This document shows positions 19,010 through 28,001 of a stretch of DNA of 64,000 nucleotides, one piece after another (within the stretch, counting starts at the first letter, position 1; each line of letters begins with the position of its first letter). Origin of the DNA: Albidovulum marisflavi (lineage in GTDB: Bacteria > Pseudomonadota > Alphaproteobacteria > Rhodobacterales > Rhodobacteraceae); contig NZ_JAOWKY010000001.1 in NCBI RefSeq assembly GCF_025751435.1, positions 1,410,001 to 1,474,000 on the forward strand. The letters are read 5' to 3'. A model generated the notes under the pieces. It saw nothing but the letters and a program-made list of their open reading frames with translations, searched no databases and was not told the origin of the DNA. Both the position numbers and the translations under genes were made by a program.

Positions 19010-20117
19010 GGCGTCCCCTCCAGACCACAAGTCTAGCACAGTCCCGGCCTTGACCGTAGCCCTTGCCGATCGCACTCTCGCCGCGGCAGCCAAGGTCATC
19101 GGGGGCGCAATGAACTTCGTCAGGACCGATCGGGAACTGGAAACGCCGCTGATCGATGCGGAGCTGGCGCGGCGGGGTGGGCTTGTGCTTCTTCCCGATG
19201 GCGTTGCAGAGGACAAATTGGCCGATGAAGTGGCCGAGGCAGATGTCCTGCTGATGTGCTACACGCCCGTGACCGCCCGCGTGATCGGCGCGGCCAGGCG
19301 GCTGAAGGCGATCGTGAAATATGGCGTCGGCATCGACGCGATCGACATGGCGGCGGCGATGGAACGCGGCATCCCCGTGGTCAACATTCCCGAATACGCC
19401 GAGGATACGGTCGCCGAAGGCGCGTTTGCCATGATGATTGCGCTGGCGAAAAAGCTGATCCCGCTTGACCGGCAGATGCAGGCCGAAGGCTGGGCATGGC
19501 CGACCGCGCGCTGGATGGGACAGGACATTGCCGGCAAGACCGTTGGAATCGTCGGGCTTGGCCGCATCGGGCGAAGTTTCGCAAGGATGGCGGGGCAGGG
19601 GTTCCGCGCGCGCGTCATCGCCTATAATCCCGGCATGCCGGCCGCGGACATGGCCGCGCTTGGTGTCGAGAAGATCGATGACCTGCATGACCTGCTGGCA
19701 CAATCGGATTTCGTCTCGCTCCACTGCACTCTGAATGACACGACGCGCCACATCATCGGGGCGGTCGAGCTTGCGGCGATGAAGCCCACAGCCTTCCTCA
19801 TCAACTCATCCCGCGGCGCGCTGGTGGACGAAGCCGCGCTTGTCGCGGCCCTGACGCAGGGCCGTATCGCGGGGGCGGGGCTGGACGTCTTTTCCGCCGA
19901 GCCGCTCAGCACAGGCGGACACCTGATGAGCCCGCTGTTCAGCCTGCCCAACGTGCTGATGCTGCCGCACCTCACCTTCTATACCGCCGAGGCGATGGAG
20001 CGGCTGGAACGCGAGACGATCGAGCGTTGCGACGAGGCGCTTTCGGGCCGGCCGGTTTTGGTCAAATCCCATGATCCGCGCCTGCGGGCACAGACGCGCG
20101 GCGTGCGCTTCGAATAA
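19008..20117 (+). CDS. D-isomer-specific 2-hydroxyacid dehydrogenase
   Basis: NAD-dependent dehydrogenase of the D-2-hydroxyacid/phosphoglycerate family, 369 residues from the furthest plausible start. It has the dinucleotide fold GIVGLGRIGRSFARM, the catalytic arginine in LINSSRGALVDE, the glutamate in GLDVFSAEPL and the histidine in VLMLPHLTFYT. Substrate is not predictable. The start is uncertain: ATG 19008 overlaps the divergent acylphosphatase start and lacks a ribosome site, while TTG 19050 would begin near the first family strand (ALADRTL). No neighbouring pathway genes help. Confidence 0.87.
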   Translation: MASPPDHKSSTVPALTVALADRTLAAAAKVIGGAMNFVRTDRELETPLIDAELARRGGLVLLPDGVAEDKLADEVAEADVLLMCYTPVTARVIGAARRLKAIVKYGVGIDAIDMAAAMERGIPVVNIPEYAEDTVAEGAFAMMIALAKKLIPLDRQMQAEGWAWPTARWMGQDIAGKTVGIVGLGRIGRSFARMAGQGFRARVIAYNPGMPAADMAALGVEKIDDLHDLLAQSDFVSLHCTLNDTTRHIIGAVELAAMKPTAFLINSSRGALVDEAALVAALTQGRIAGAGLDVFSAEPLSTGGHLMSPLFSLPNVLMLPHLTFYTAEAMERLERETIERCDEALSGRPVLVKSHDPRLRAQTRGVRFE

Positions 20118-20245
20118 GCTGTGCCGCCGCCCCCGTGCGGGTCGCGCGTGTATCCCCGCGCCATGGGCCGGGCGATGCCGCCTTGACGGTCGCAAGTCGT
20201 GGGGTCAAGTCTGATTGATACGCCCCTCTGGGCCGGAGCCGTGCA

Positions 20246-21286
20246 GTGCTGCAGTTCAGCCCGCTGACCAATCGACTGAGACGATTGCTGCATCGGCCCC
20301 AACCGGAGTTTTTCGACAGGGCGACCGAAAGCTGGGAGGTGGCGCCCGCCTGCGAGATCGATTTTCCCGCCGCGGTGATGCTGCCAGGGCAATTGGAGCG
20401 CATCAGGCGCACCGAATTCGGCAGTCTCGACGTCGTCAGGGCGATGCTTCTGGGCGACCTGGACCCGCGCATCGGGCCAACATTGGCCTATCGGTTCCGT
20501 GACGTCGATTGCGTGGATGGTGTCGTCTATAGTGGCGGGGCCGAGTTTCATCTTCGCGCACGCAGGACTCGCGTTCCAGCCTACCGCCGGCCAGTCGTTT
20601 CCATTTCGGGATCAATGTACGAGTCCTGGCTGGGAAACCGCTGGTTTGGAAACTGGCTCACAGACGATTGCGATACCTACCAACTGGCTGCAGAGGTCGG
20701 GCGTCCCGTCACGACCGCCACCGAGTTAAGCGGACATGTGGCGCGATATGAAGTGCTCCACGGCATGACGCCACATAGGATCGGTGATGCGCATTTCACC
20801 GAACTCGTGCTTTTCGACAACATGCAAAACAACGAAGGCCGCATCGCCCGTGCGGCGGCGCGCCGGGCGCAGCTTGTAGGCGGTCTCGACACTGAGCCAG
20901 GTCCTGGCGTCTTCCTGCTGCGTGGCCAGACCGGCGACCGGCGCCTGCTCCTGAATGAGCTGGCGCTGGCCGAGCATCTGGAGCGGCGCCATGGGTTCCG
21001 CGTCATGTCGCCCGCCGATGAAACGGTGGACGATCTGATTGCAGTCTGCGCGCGGGCTCGGATCGTGGTGGGGGTCGAAGGCAGCCAATTGACCCATGCG
21101 CTTGTGGCCATGCCGAAAGGGGGGGCGCTTTTGACGATTCAGCCGCCCGAACGCGTCACGGCGGCGCTCAAGCTGGTTTGCGACCGCATGGAGCTGCGCT
21201 TTGGCGCTGTGATCGCCGAAGGCGGAGTCGATACGTTCAGCGTGGATGTGGAAGAGGTCGAGCGGACGCTGGACCTACTGGCCTGA
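20246..21286 (+). CDS. GT61-type glycosyltransferase (DUF563-like)
   Basis: Protein of 346 residues resembling glycosyltransferase family 61. The best signature is near the C-terminus, RIVVGVEGSQLTHALVAMPKGG, the family region for nucleotide-sugar binding, preceded by a second helical segment with FLLRGQTGDRRLLLNE. It has no signal peptide, so it acts in the cytoplasm or at the membrane surface. The GTG start has a GGAG site. It stands alone between a dehydrogenase and lepA, without partner sugar genes. Acceptor and donor are unknown. Confidence 0.72.
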   Translation: MLQFSPLTNRLRRLLHRPQPEFFDRATESWEVAPACEIDFPAAVMLPGQLERIRRTEFGSLDVVRAMLLGDLDPRIGPTLAYRFRDVDCVDGVVYSGGAEFHLRARRTRVPAYRRPVVSISGSMYESWLGNRWFGNWLTDDCDTYQLAAEVGRPVTTATELSGHVARYEVLHGMTPHRIGDAHFTELVLFDNMQNNEGRIARAAARRAQLVGGLDTEPGPGVFLLRGQTGDRRLLLNELALAEHLERRHGFRVMSPADETVDDLIAVCARARIVVGVEGSQLTHALVAMPKGGALLTIQPPERVTAALKLVCDRMELRFGAVIAEGGVDTFSVDVEEVERTLDLLA

Positions 21287-21438
21287 CCGACGTCGGCGAC
21301 GCGGGATCACGCCGCGGCCGCTTGACGTCGTTCTTTGACGGCCCCCCAGCCCGATCCGACATCAAACGGAACCGGGCAGGCGGAGTGCTCAATGCTCCCC
21401 ATTGACCGTAAGCAAAATCCCAAGCATATGCCGGGCCC

Positions 21439-23238
21439 ATGACCGAGCTTGCACAGATCCGCAATTTCTCCATCGTGGCGCATATCGACCACGGCAAATC
21501 CACGCTGGCGGATCGGCTGATCCAGATGACCGGCACAGTGGCCGATCGGGACATGAAGGCCCAGCTTCTTGACGCGATGGATATCGAGCGCGAGCGCGGC
21601 ATCACCATCAAGGCCAACACGGTCCGGATCGACTATCGCGCCAAGGATGGCAAGGACTATGTCCTGAACCTGATCGATACGCCGGGCCACGTGGACTTCG
21701 GCTACGAGGTTTCACGCTCGATGCGCGCGGTCGAGGGATCGCTGCTGGTCGTCGACGCGACGCAGGGGGTGGAGGCGCAGACGCTTGCCAACGTCTACCA
21801 GGCCATCGATGCGAACCACGACATCGTGCCGGTGCTGAACAAGATCGATTTGCCCGCCGCCGATGTCGCCGCCGTCAAGCACGAGATCGAGGACGTCATC
21901 GGCATCGACGCGCAGGACGCCATTCCGATTTCCGCCAAGACCGGCCTTGGCATTCCCGAAGTGCTCGAAGCCATCGTCACGCGCCTGCCCGCGCCCAAAG
22001 GCGACCCTGACGCTCCCTTGAAGGCGATGCTGGTGGACAGCTGGTATGACGCGTACCTTGGCGTCGTCGTGATGATCCGCGTCATGGACGGAGTCATCCG
22101 CAGGGGCGACCGCATCAAGATGATGCAGACCGGGGCGATCTACGGCATCGACAAGCTGGCCGTGCTGAAGCCCAAGATGACGGATATCCCGGAGCTTGGA
22201 CCGGGTGAGATCGGCGTCTTCACCGCCTCGATCAAGCAGGTCCGCGACACCCGCGTGGGCGACACGATCACGCACGAACGCAAGGGCTGCGAAAAGGCGC
22301 TTCCGGGATTCAAGCCGGCGCAGCCCGTGGTGTTCTGCGGTCTCTTCCCCGTCGACGCCGCCGACTTCGAGGCGCTTCGCGACGCGATCGAGAAACTTGC
22401 CCTGAACGACGCGAGCTTCAGCTACGAGATGGAGACATCGGCTGCGCTTGGCTTCGGTTTCCGCATGGGCTTCCTGGGCCTTCTGCATCTTGAGGTCGTC
22501 CGCGACCGGCTGGAACGCGAATACGATCTGGACCTGATCACCACCGCGCCTTCGGTGGTCTTCAAGCTCCACATGCGCGACGGCGAGGTGCGCGACCTGC
22601 ACAACCCCGCCGACATGCCCGATCTGACCTATGTGGACCACATCCAGGAACCGCGGATCAAGGCCACGATCATGGTCCCCGACGACTACCTGGGCGATGT
22701 GCTGAAGCTCTGCCAGGACCGCCGCGGCATCCAGATGGACCTGACCTATGCCGGTTCCCGCGCCATGGTGGTCTACGACCTGCCGCTGGCCGAGGTCGTC
22801 TTCGACTTCTACGACCGGCTGAAATCCGTCACCAAGGGCTACGCGAGCTTCGACTACCAGATGCTCGAATACCGTGAGGACAACCTGGTCAAGATGTCGA
22901 TCCTGGTGAATGACGAGCCTGTCGATGCGCTGTCCATCATGGTGCACCGAGACCGCGCGGAATCCCGTGGCCGGGTGATGTGCGAAAAGCTCAAGGACCT
23001 GATCCCCAGGCACATGTTCAAGATCCCGGTCCAGGCCGCCATCGGCGGCCGCGTCATCGCCCGCGAAACCATTGCGGCGCTGCGCAAGGACGTGACGGCC
23101 AAGTGCTACGGCGGCGACGCCACCCGGAAACGGAAGCTCTTGGACAAGCAGAAGGCCGGCAAGAAGAAGATGCGCCAGTTCGGCAAGGTCGAGATCCCGC
23201 AGGAAGCGTTTATCAACGCGCTCAAGATGGATTCCTGA
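21439..23238 (+). CDS. lepA: Elongation factor 4 (LepA)
   Basis: Ribosome-associated GTPase of 599 residues that acts on stalled or mispositioned ribosomes. The G motifs are intact: [13 protein letters not shown] (P-loop), [21 protein letters not shown] and ISAKTG. The LepA-specific C-terminal domain ends in [17 protein letters not shown]. Length matches the family. The ATG at 21439 follows a stretch with no strong Shine-Dalgarno. It is surrounded by unrelated genes and is probably monocistronic. Confidence 0.97.
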   Translation: MTELAQIRNFSIVAHIDHGKSTLADRLIQMTGTVADRDMKAQLLDAMDIERERGITIKANTVRIDYRAKDGKDYVLNLIDTPGHVDFGYEVSRSMRAVEGSLLVVDATQGVEAQTLANVYQAIDANHDIVPVLNKIDLPAADVAAVKHEIEDVIGIDAQDAIPISAKTGLGIPEVLEAIVTRLPAPKGDPDAPLKAMLVDSWYDAYLGVVVMIRVMDGVIRRGDRIKMMQTGAIYGIDKLAVLKPKMTDIPELGPGEIGVFTASIKQVRDTRVGDTITHERKGCEKALPGFKPAQPVVFCGLFPVDAADFEALRDAIEKLALNDASFSYEMETSAALGFGFRMGFLGLLHLEVVRDRLEREYDLDLITTAPSVVFKLHMRDGEVRDLHNPADMPDLTYVDHIQEPRIKATIMVPDDYLGDVLKLCQDRRGIQMDLTYAGSRAMVVYDLPLAEVVFDFYDRLKSVTKGYASFDYQMLEYREDNLVKMSILVNDEPVDALSIMVHRDRAESRGRVMCEKLKDLIPRHMFKIPVQAAIGGRVIARETIAALRKDVTAKCYGGDATRKRKLLDKQKAGKKKMRQFGKVEIPQEAFINALKMDS

Positions 23239-23382
23239 GCGCGGGCGCAACGGTACCAACCCGTACCGCGTTCCAAACCGTCCGGTCGCCGGGTTTTCTC
23301 GACCGATCGCCGGCGTCCGTCAGGTGTTGGCGGCGGCCCTCGCGACGATGCGCTGGAACCGGGCCCGCAGGTGCGGCGTTTT

Positions 23383-23405
23383 CCTTTCGTGAAACCGAAA
23401 GGAGG
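23383..23405 (+). promoter_or_regulatory. Hairpin that covers the ribosome binding site of the 23411 gene
   Basis: CCTTTCG (23383-23389) pairs with CGAAAGG (23396-23402) around a 6-base loop. The downstream arm contains most of the AAGGAGG Shine-Dalgarno sequence (23399-23405) of the membrane-protein gene starting at 23411. Folding would hide the site, as in thermosensor-type or protein-controlled leaders. This is an inference from pairing only. Confidence 0.4.
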
Positions 23406-23410
23406 TTCGC

Positions 23411-23632
23411 ATGCCTGCCCCTCTTCGAACGATCATGGTCGCCTTGTGGGTGACCTGCCTCGCAGGTGCCGTCCTGACCGCTTTCTTCAGCTATGGCTGG
23501 TACGGCTGGGTGCCATTCGCCATTTCGGGTGCGATTGGGGTGATCGTCGGCGTTCCCGCCGGAATCTGGACCGCACGCCAGATCAAGCGCGATGACCCGA
23601 ACTGGCCGCGCCGCAAGCGGAAGAATCCTTGA
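23411..23632 (+). CDS. Small membrane protein (73 residues)
   Basis: Hydrophobic protein with two predicted transmembrane helices (ALWVTCLAGAVLTAFF and FAISGAIGVIVGVPAGIW) joined by a short aromatic turn (SYGWYGWVP), then a basic tail ending in PRRKRKNP on the cytoplasmic side. It matches no named family I recognise. A perfect AAGGAGG site precedes the ATG, but the site lies in a hairpin. It follows lepA by 172 bases and starts a run of very small envelope proteins. Confidence 0.72.
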   Translation: MPAPLRTIMVALWVTCLAGAVLTAFFSYGWYGWVPFAISGAIGVIVGVPAGIWTARQIKRDDPNWPRRKRKNP

Positions 23633-23745
23633 AACAGTCTCAAACAAGGGTTCCGCCACCCAAGAGTTGACGTGGATTTTCGTAGCCCTTGGCCTTGCCA
23701 AGCTGGTTGATCGACCGCATGCCAATTGAACACGGGCGCTTCACT

Positions 23746-23770
23746 GGCAGGCTCGGTGCCGAAGCCTGCC
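23746..23770. repeat. Inverted repeat upstream of the GYD-domain gene
   Basis: GGCAGGC (23746-23752) pairs with GCCTGCC (23764-23770) around an 11-base centre that can itself pair in part (TCG with CGA). It lies in the 243-base gap before the GYD-domain gene. There is no T-run after it on either strand, so a terminator role is doubtful. Apart from this, I see no gene in the gap. Confidence 0.4.
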
Positions 23771-23875
23771 AATTATCACGATTTCGTGTTAGGCTCACTG
23801 CCGGGTGGATCCCAGGGATCGGCCTGCAATTCCGTGGGCCGGGTAAGTGTGGTTCCGCCTGGGAGGGACCAGCAC

Positions 23876-24205
23876 ATGGCGCAATACATCATCACCGGCT
23901 GCTATTCGCCTGCCGCAATGAAAGGCATGATCGCCAATCCCAGCGACCGCGAACAGGCGACCGGCGCCCTGATCGCAGCGTCGGGCGGGAAGATGGAGAG
24001 CTTCTTCCTGACGACCGGAGAGACGGATTTCATCATCCGCGTGACCACCGACAACATCGTCAAGATGCTTGCCGCCCTGATCGCGGCCGGGGCGTCCGGC
24101 GCGGTTTCAAGCCTGAAGACCGTTCAGTGCTTCACCTCGGCGGAATTCCTTTCGGCGCAGAAGGAAGCCGGCGCCATCGCTGCAAAGTACAGCGCGCCGA
24201 ACTGA
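23876..24205 (+). CDS. GYD domain-containing protein
   Basis: Cytoplasmic protein of 109 residues with the GYD domain, an ABM-like alpha+beta fold of unknown function. The opening strand MAQYIITGCYSPAAMKGM and the region GETDFIIRVTTDN (usually GxYD in the family, here FFLTTGETDF) fit. GGGAGG precedes the ATG at 23876. Upstream in-frame codons are unlike the family and were left out. It converges with a small lipoprotein gene 29 bases downstream. Confidence 0.75.
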   Translation: MAQYIITGCYSPAAMKGMIANPSDREQATGALIAASGGKMESFFLTTGETDFIIRVTTDNIVKMLAALIAAGASGAVSSLKTVQCFTSAEFLSAQKEAGAIAAKYSAPN

Positions 24206-24234
24206 TCAAAGCCCTTGGGCGGCGGCGAACCGCA

Positions 24235-24375
24235 TCAGAACAGGCCGTCGCCGCCCTCCTGGTCCTCGACCACCTGATCGGCCAGGACCGCGCCGCCTGC
24301 GCCGACCACGACGGCGCCACAGCCGGAAAGCGCACTCAGCATCACCATCATCAAGATCAAACGCATCGGTGCCAT
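24235..24375 (-). CDS. Small lipoprotein (46 residues)
   Basis: Very short gene with AAGGAGG before its ATG. The product begins with a lipoprotein signal (MRLILMMVMLSALSG|CG), with the lipobox LSGC. After the cysteine comes a glycine/alanine stretch (GAVVVGAGGAVLADQ), then an acidic tail (VVEDQEGGDGLF). This form resembles the entericidin or glycine-zipper small lipoprotein group, but no specific assignment is made. It lies in the middle of a set of tiny envelope proteins. Confidence 0.72.
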   Translation of the reverse strand: MAPMRLILMMVMLSALSGCGAVVVGAGGAVLADQVVEDQEGGDGLF

Positions 24376-24509
24376 GGGGTCCTCCTTTGCGCACAGCTTG
24401 GCAGAAGCTTGCACCGAAGGGAACAAGCGCACGGCGGATCCCGTGAAGTGACCCCATCCGCAAATGACACGCGCCGTGCTATGATGGGCAGAGCTTACAG
24501 GAGGTGTCG

Positions 24510-24692
24510 ATGACCAGGCTGCTGCTTGCCGCTCTGATCGGTGCCGGACTAATCTGGGCCTATACCGTGATAAACCCTTCGGCGCGGACCAGCGTGGGCC
24601 TGCCGCAAGCCGGGGGCGGGGTTCTGAGCGGGCCGCCCGCGCGCGGAATGGCGCAGGGGATCGGAAACCTTGCAAGCCGGGTGCTTCCCTAG
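24510..24692 (+). CDS. Small membrane-anchored protein (60 residues)
   Basis: AGGAGG precedes the ATG. The product has one N-terminal hydrophobic helix (LLLAALIGAGLIWAYTVI), then a proline/glycine-rich periplasmic segment (VGLPQAGGGVLSGPPARG) and a short helix. There is no signal peptidase motif after the helix, so it probably stays anchored. No family is recognised. Divergent from the preceding lipoprotein gene, 134 bases apart. Confidence 0.62.
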   Translation: MTRLLLAALIGAGLIWAYTVINPSARTSVGLPQAGGGVLSGPPARGMAQGIGNLASRVLP

Positions 24693-24815
24693 CCTCGCTA
24701 TGGGTTCATCGCTTTCGCGGGCACACTGCCAGGTGTTGCCCTTGTCGGCCCCGCGCAACACATGCGCCGGGGGGAAATTTACCGAATGTTAACCAGTTCC
24801 GCGGAGCCTGCATCC

Positions 24816-25139
24816 ATGTTCAGACTAGGTCCATTCATGCGTGGCATACTGCTCCTGATTTCATTATGCGGCTGCGGCGCCTCTCCGGCGCCGCAATTTT
24901 TTGGCGCCGAGCGTCACGAGATTCGGTTGGAAGGGATCGACTTCGCGGTCTTCCGCAAGGGTAACCGGGCCGAAGTCGTGCGGTTGGGATATCTCGGCCG
25001 CAGCGAACGCGACCCCGTGCCCCGTTTGATGGAGCAGGCGATCGCGCTGACCACTGGCTGCAAGCCAGCACCCGGATCCAAGGAAACGGGCGTGCCGGGC
25101 GACACGGGCGAGGCGCGCTTTACCCTTGATTGCGGCTGA
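24816..25139 (+). CDS. Putative lipoprotein (107 residues)
   Basis: Exported protein with a lipoprotein-like signal (MRGILLLISLCGCGASPAP). The lipobox is LCGC or SLC, and the mature part has two cysteines near the end (TGCKPAPG and TLDCG) that may form a disulfide. The region RHEIRLEGIDFAVFRKGNRA looks like a beta-rich domain. I recognise no family. ATG codons at 24816 and 24837 are both usable, and the first has a GGAG site. It is the third of five small envelope genes in this stretch. Confidence 0.62.
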   Translation: MFRLGPFMRGILLLISLCGCGASPAPQFFGAERHEIRLEGIDFAVFRKGNRAEVVRLGYLGRSERDPVPRLMEQAIALTTGCKPAPGSKETGVPGDTGEARFTLDCG

Positions 25140-25217
25140 TGATCCAGATCAAGGCAAAGGCAGGACGCGCGGATCAGTTTGGCGGCGGAAACGCGTGCGA
25201 GTTTGTAGGGATATCCC

Positions 25218-25400
25218 ATGCTACGCCTGTTCTTCATCATCTATACCTTGGCAGCCACGGTTCTGGCCGGGTCCGCGATCGTTGCCGTTCTGACGATGGA
25301 AATGCCCGGTTATCGGCCCATCATCGTCGCCGCCGCGCTGGGCGCCATCGCGGCCGTTCCGTTGGCCTATGGAGTCGCGCGCCGGCTGATTGCCGCATAG
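25218..25400 (+). CDS. Small two-helix membrane protein (60 residues)
   Basis: Hydrophobic protein with two transmembrane helices (FFIIYTLAATVLAGSAIVAV and IIVAAALGAIAAVPLAYGVA) and a short basic end (RRLIAA). I recall homologues of the same length in many Rhodobacteraceae without a proven function. A TAGGG purine stretch precedes the ATG. It is followed 56 bases later by cytochrome b561. Confidence 0.65.
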   Translation: MLRLFFIIYTLAATVLAGSAIVAVLTMEMPGYRPIIVAAALGAIAAVPLAYGVARRLIAA

Positions 25401-25456
25401 ACGACGGAAATGCGCGTCCCACGCGTTTCATGAGCGAATGAGCGTTGGAGGTTACC

Positions 25457-25945
25457 ATGAGACCGGCGGGCTACAGCAGGGTGCAGATCGCCCTGCATTG
25501 GGCAGTACTTGTACTGCTTCTTCCCCAGTACCTGTTCGAAGACGGCATCAAAGGCGCGTGGCGCGCCTATCGCCGCGGGCAGGAGGCCGGATTTGATCCG
25601 ACGGTTCCGATGCATGTCTTCGGTGGGCTGGCGATCCTTCTGATCGTCGCCTGGCGGATCGCGATCAGGATGCGGCGCGGCGCGCCCGCTCTTCCGCCGG
25701 GCGGCAAACCCGTCCTGGACCGCTTCGCCGGCCTGACGCATCTGGCCCTTTACGCCTTGCTGCTGGCGCTGCCGATCACGGGCGCGGCGGCATGGTTCGG
25801 CGGACTGACCGAACTGGGCGAAGTCCACGAGGTGCTGAAGACAGCGCTTCTGATCCTGTCAGGCCTGCACGTCCTGGCGGCAGTCTACCACCAGTTCGTG
25901 CTGCGCGACGGCCTGATGGAGCGCATGAAGCGTCCGGCGGGCTGA
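25457..25945 (+). CDS. Cytochrome b561 family protein
   Basis: Four-helix di-heme b-type cytochrome of the bacterial b561 type (162 residues), which passes electrons between quinol and periplasmic partners. Heme-ligand histidines are visible in IALHWAVL, PMHVFGG, GLTHLALY and GLHVLAAVYHQF, one per expected helix. GGAGG precedes the ATG. No YceI or catalase gene sits beside it, though that is a common pairing. It converges with an alpha/beta hydrolase gene 2 bases downstream. Confidence 0.88.
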   Translation: MRPAGYSRVQIALHWAVLVLLLPQYLFEDGIKGAWRAYRRGQEAGFDPTVPMHVFGGLAILLIVAWRIAIRMRRGAPALPPGGKPVLDRFAGLTHLALYALLLALPITGAAAWFGGLTELGEVHEVLKTALLILSGLHVLAAVYHQFVLRDGLMERMKRPAG

Positions 25946-25947
25946 AG

Positions 25948-26709
25948 TCAGTCCAGAAAGGCGCGTAGGGCCGCTTCGAATTCGCGCGGGCGGTCGGCGT
26001 GCAGCCAATGGCCCGCGCCGGGTAGTTTCGCCTGCTTTGCGGCCGGGAACAGCCGCTTGATCTTGGCGCGATGCTCGGGCTGGACATAGTCGGACAGGGC
26101 GCCTGCAAGGAACAGCACCGGCCCTTCGTAGCGCCCGTCCGTACCCGGCCAGCCGGTGATCTTGTCCATCTCGGATTCAAGAACGTCCAGGTTCAGCCGC
26201 CAGCGCGGCGGATTGGACTTCAGGTCCAGCGATTGCAGCAGGAAGGCGCGCACGCCCGGATCTTCGATCGTGCCAGCCAGGTGCCTGTCCGCCTCGGACC
26301 TGCTGTCGAGCCCCGCAAGGTCAAGCGAACGCATCGCCGCGATCAGGTGGTTTTGAGAATGGCCATAGGCCACGGGCGCGATGTCGGCCACCACAAGGCG
26401 GTTGACCTTGTCAGGATGGGTCAGAGCCAGCTGCATCGCCGCCTTGCCGCCCATTGAGTGTCCGACGACGTCGACCGGCCCCTCGATCGCATCAACCACC
26501 TGGGCAAGGTCTTCCGCCAGATCGGCATATGAATGCGTGGGATACCAAGGGCTGTCGGCGTGATTGCGCATGTCCACCGTCACGACCTGCCGGTCGGACG
26601 ACAGGCGCCGCGCGATCGCGCCCCAGTTTCGGGCCGAACCGAAAAGGCCATGGACGATCAGGACGGTGGGTAGTGCGCTTCGGGCGCCGTGTGTGGATGT
26701 GTTCAGCAT
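25948..26709 (-). CDS. Alpha/beta-fold hydrolase (YbfF-like esterase)
   Basis: Cytoplasmic serine hydrolase of 253 residues. The oxyanion region is VLIVHGLFGSARNWG, the nucleophile elbow is VVGHSMGGKAAMQL, the acid is probably in LAGALSDYV, and the histidine is in PGAGHWLHADRP. This set resembles the E. coli YbfF esterase group. The open frame extends 60 codons further, but those residues are not family-like, so the ATG at 26709 was chosen. It is convergent with cytochrome b561 and divergent from the next gene. The substrate is unknown. Confidence 0.88.
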   Translation of the reverse strand: MLNTSTHGARSALPTVLIVHGLFGSARNWGAIARRLSSDRQVVTVDMRNHADSPWYPTHSYADLAEDLAQVVDAIEGPVDVVGHSMGGKAAMQLALTHPDKVNRLVVADIAPVAYGHSQNHLIAAMRSLDLAGLDSRSEADRHLAGTIEDPGVRAFLLQSLDLKSNPPRWRLNLDVLESEMDKITGWPGTDGRYEGPVLFLAGALSDYVQPEHRAKIKRLFPAAKQAKLPGAGHWLHADRPREFEAALRAFLD

Positions 26710-26797
26710 AGCCCTTCCTATCGTGCCTGCCGCCGGCCCGCCAGAGCGTTGCCGAGGGGCGGATCCGGGTCTAGAATCGAAGCCGCAGGAGACATTG

Positions 26798-27169
26798 ATG
26801 GACGGCGCTTCGGTACAGCAAATGGCGGATCGGGTCGCCGAGCTCATGTCGAACAGACTGGGCATCCGTGGGCGCACCCTTGCGGACAAGCTGCGACGAG
26901 GGGGGCGAAGACTTCCGCGCCGCGTTCGAAAGCAGGCCGAGTATCTGAGCCGCGCGGTCGATGAGGCCGCAAACCCGGCGTTACTCGCGCGGATGGACCA
27001 AGAGCGCGTGGCCGCTGCCTTCGATGCCTGCTTGCGCCATCTTCAGCCGATCGGGGCAGGGCAAAGGTGGTATAACCGGCTGATGGACTTCGCGGCGCAG
27101 CTGGCCTTCGTCATCCTCGTGACGGGCTTGCTGGTGTTGGCGACGCTGGTGTGGCGGGGCTACCTTTGA
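26798..27169 (+). CDS. Hypothetical protein with C-terminal membrane helix (123 residues)
   Basis: Mostly helical protein: residues 1-60 are charged and arginine-rich (DKLRRGGRRLPRRVRK), and residues about 95-120 form one transmembrane helix (AFVILVTGLLVLATLVW). CAGGAG precedes the ATG. The gene's last 59 bases overlap the end of the DUF817 gene on the opposite strand. No family is recognised. The topology suggests a cytoplasmic helical domain anchored at the C-terminus. Confidence 0.66.
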   Translation: MDGASVQQMADRVAELMSNRLGIRGRTLADKLRRGGRRLPRRVRKQAEYLSRAVDEAANPALLARMDQERVAAAFDACLRHLQPIGAGQRWYNRLMDFAAQLAFVILVTGLLVLATLVWRGYL

Positions 27170-28001
27170 CGGCAGGTTCCAGCGCGTCGCGGAACACCAG
27201 TGTCACCGTGACGAAACTGACGTAAAGCAACAGGTACCACGAACCGATCTTGGCATAGCTGACCCCCTGCAAGGGGGACTGGCCCGCGTACAGCCATGTG
27301 CCGGTCATCGTGCCGACATTTTCGGCAAGCCACAGGAACAGGCTGGTCAGAAAGGCGGCCAGAGGAAGGGGCATCCAGTATTGGCGCATGCCGATCGTGA
27401 ACCAGACGCGGGTCCTGGCAAAGATCATCACCGTCGCCGCGAACAGAACGACCCGCGCGTCGGGCAGGTAGTGGTGGGCGAAGAAGTTGACGTAGATCGC
27501 GCCGGCCAGAAGGAGCGTGACAGAAAACCTGGGATAGGGCGAAAATTGCATCTCGAAGATGCGAATGACCCGCGCAATGTAGCTGCCGACTGCGGCGTAC
27601 ATGAAGCCCGAAAAAAGCGGGACGCCCATAACCTTCAGGACGCCCGGTTCGGGGTACGCCCAGGATCCTGCGCCGACCTTGAACCACTCCATCGCCGTTC
27701 CGGTCAGGTGAAAGAGCAGGATCACCTTGGCCTCGCGCGGCGTTTCCAGCCGGAACGCGAGGAACAGCACCTGGGTCAGCACCGCGAAGATGAACAGGGC
27801 GTCGTAGCGCTGAATGGGCCAATCGGCCTGCCAGAGCGTCCGCGTCAGCAAAAGGGCCACGAGTAGCAGGCCGCCGAACAGGCAGGCCCAACCCTGCTTG
27901 AGGATGAAAAGGACCACATCCGCCGCCCAGTGCGGGAGGCGGGCGCGGGTGGCATCGCCTAGGGCGCGTTCGATCTGGCGGGTGGTCCGGTGCTGGCTCA
28001 T
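27111..28001 (-). CDS. DUF817 family integral membrane protein
   Basis: Polytopic membrane protein of 296 residues with about eight hydrophobic helices, matching DUF817. The family features are GTAMEWFKVGAGSWAYPEPG and GVPLFSGFMYAAVGSYIAR, with a third block NFFAHHYLPDAR. Function is unknown. Its 3' end overlaps the convergent gene 26798-27169 by 59 bases, and the proline/serine tail (SPATPASPTPASPSRG) coded there is low-complexity and may be an extension by drift. The ATG at 28001 gives family length. Confidence 0.85.
   Translation of the reverse strand: MSQHRTTRQIERALGDATRARLPHWAADVVLFILKQGWACLFGGLLLVALLLTRTLWQADWPIQRYDALFIFAVLTQVLFLAFRLETPREAKVILLFHLTGTAMEWFKVGAGSWAYPEPGVLKVMGVPLFSGFMYAAVGSYIARVIRIFEMQFSPYPRFSVTLLLAGAIYVNFFAHHYLPDARVVLFAATVMIFARTRVWFTIGMRQYWMPLPLAAFLTSLFLWLAENVGTMTGTWLYAGQSPLQGVSYAKIGSWYLLLYVSFVTVTLVFRDALEPAVKGSPATPASPTPASPSRG

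Noticed and set aside
21712-23259. A 515-codon frame antisense to lepA
   Set aside because: High-GC shadow; the amino acid composition is not protein-like, and lepA is unmistakable.
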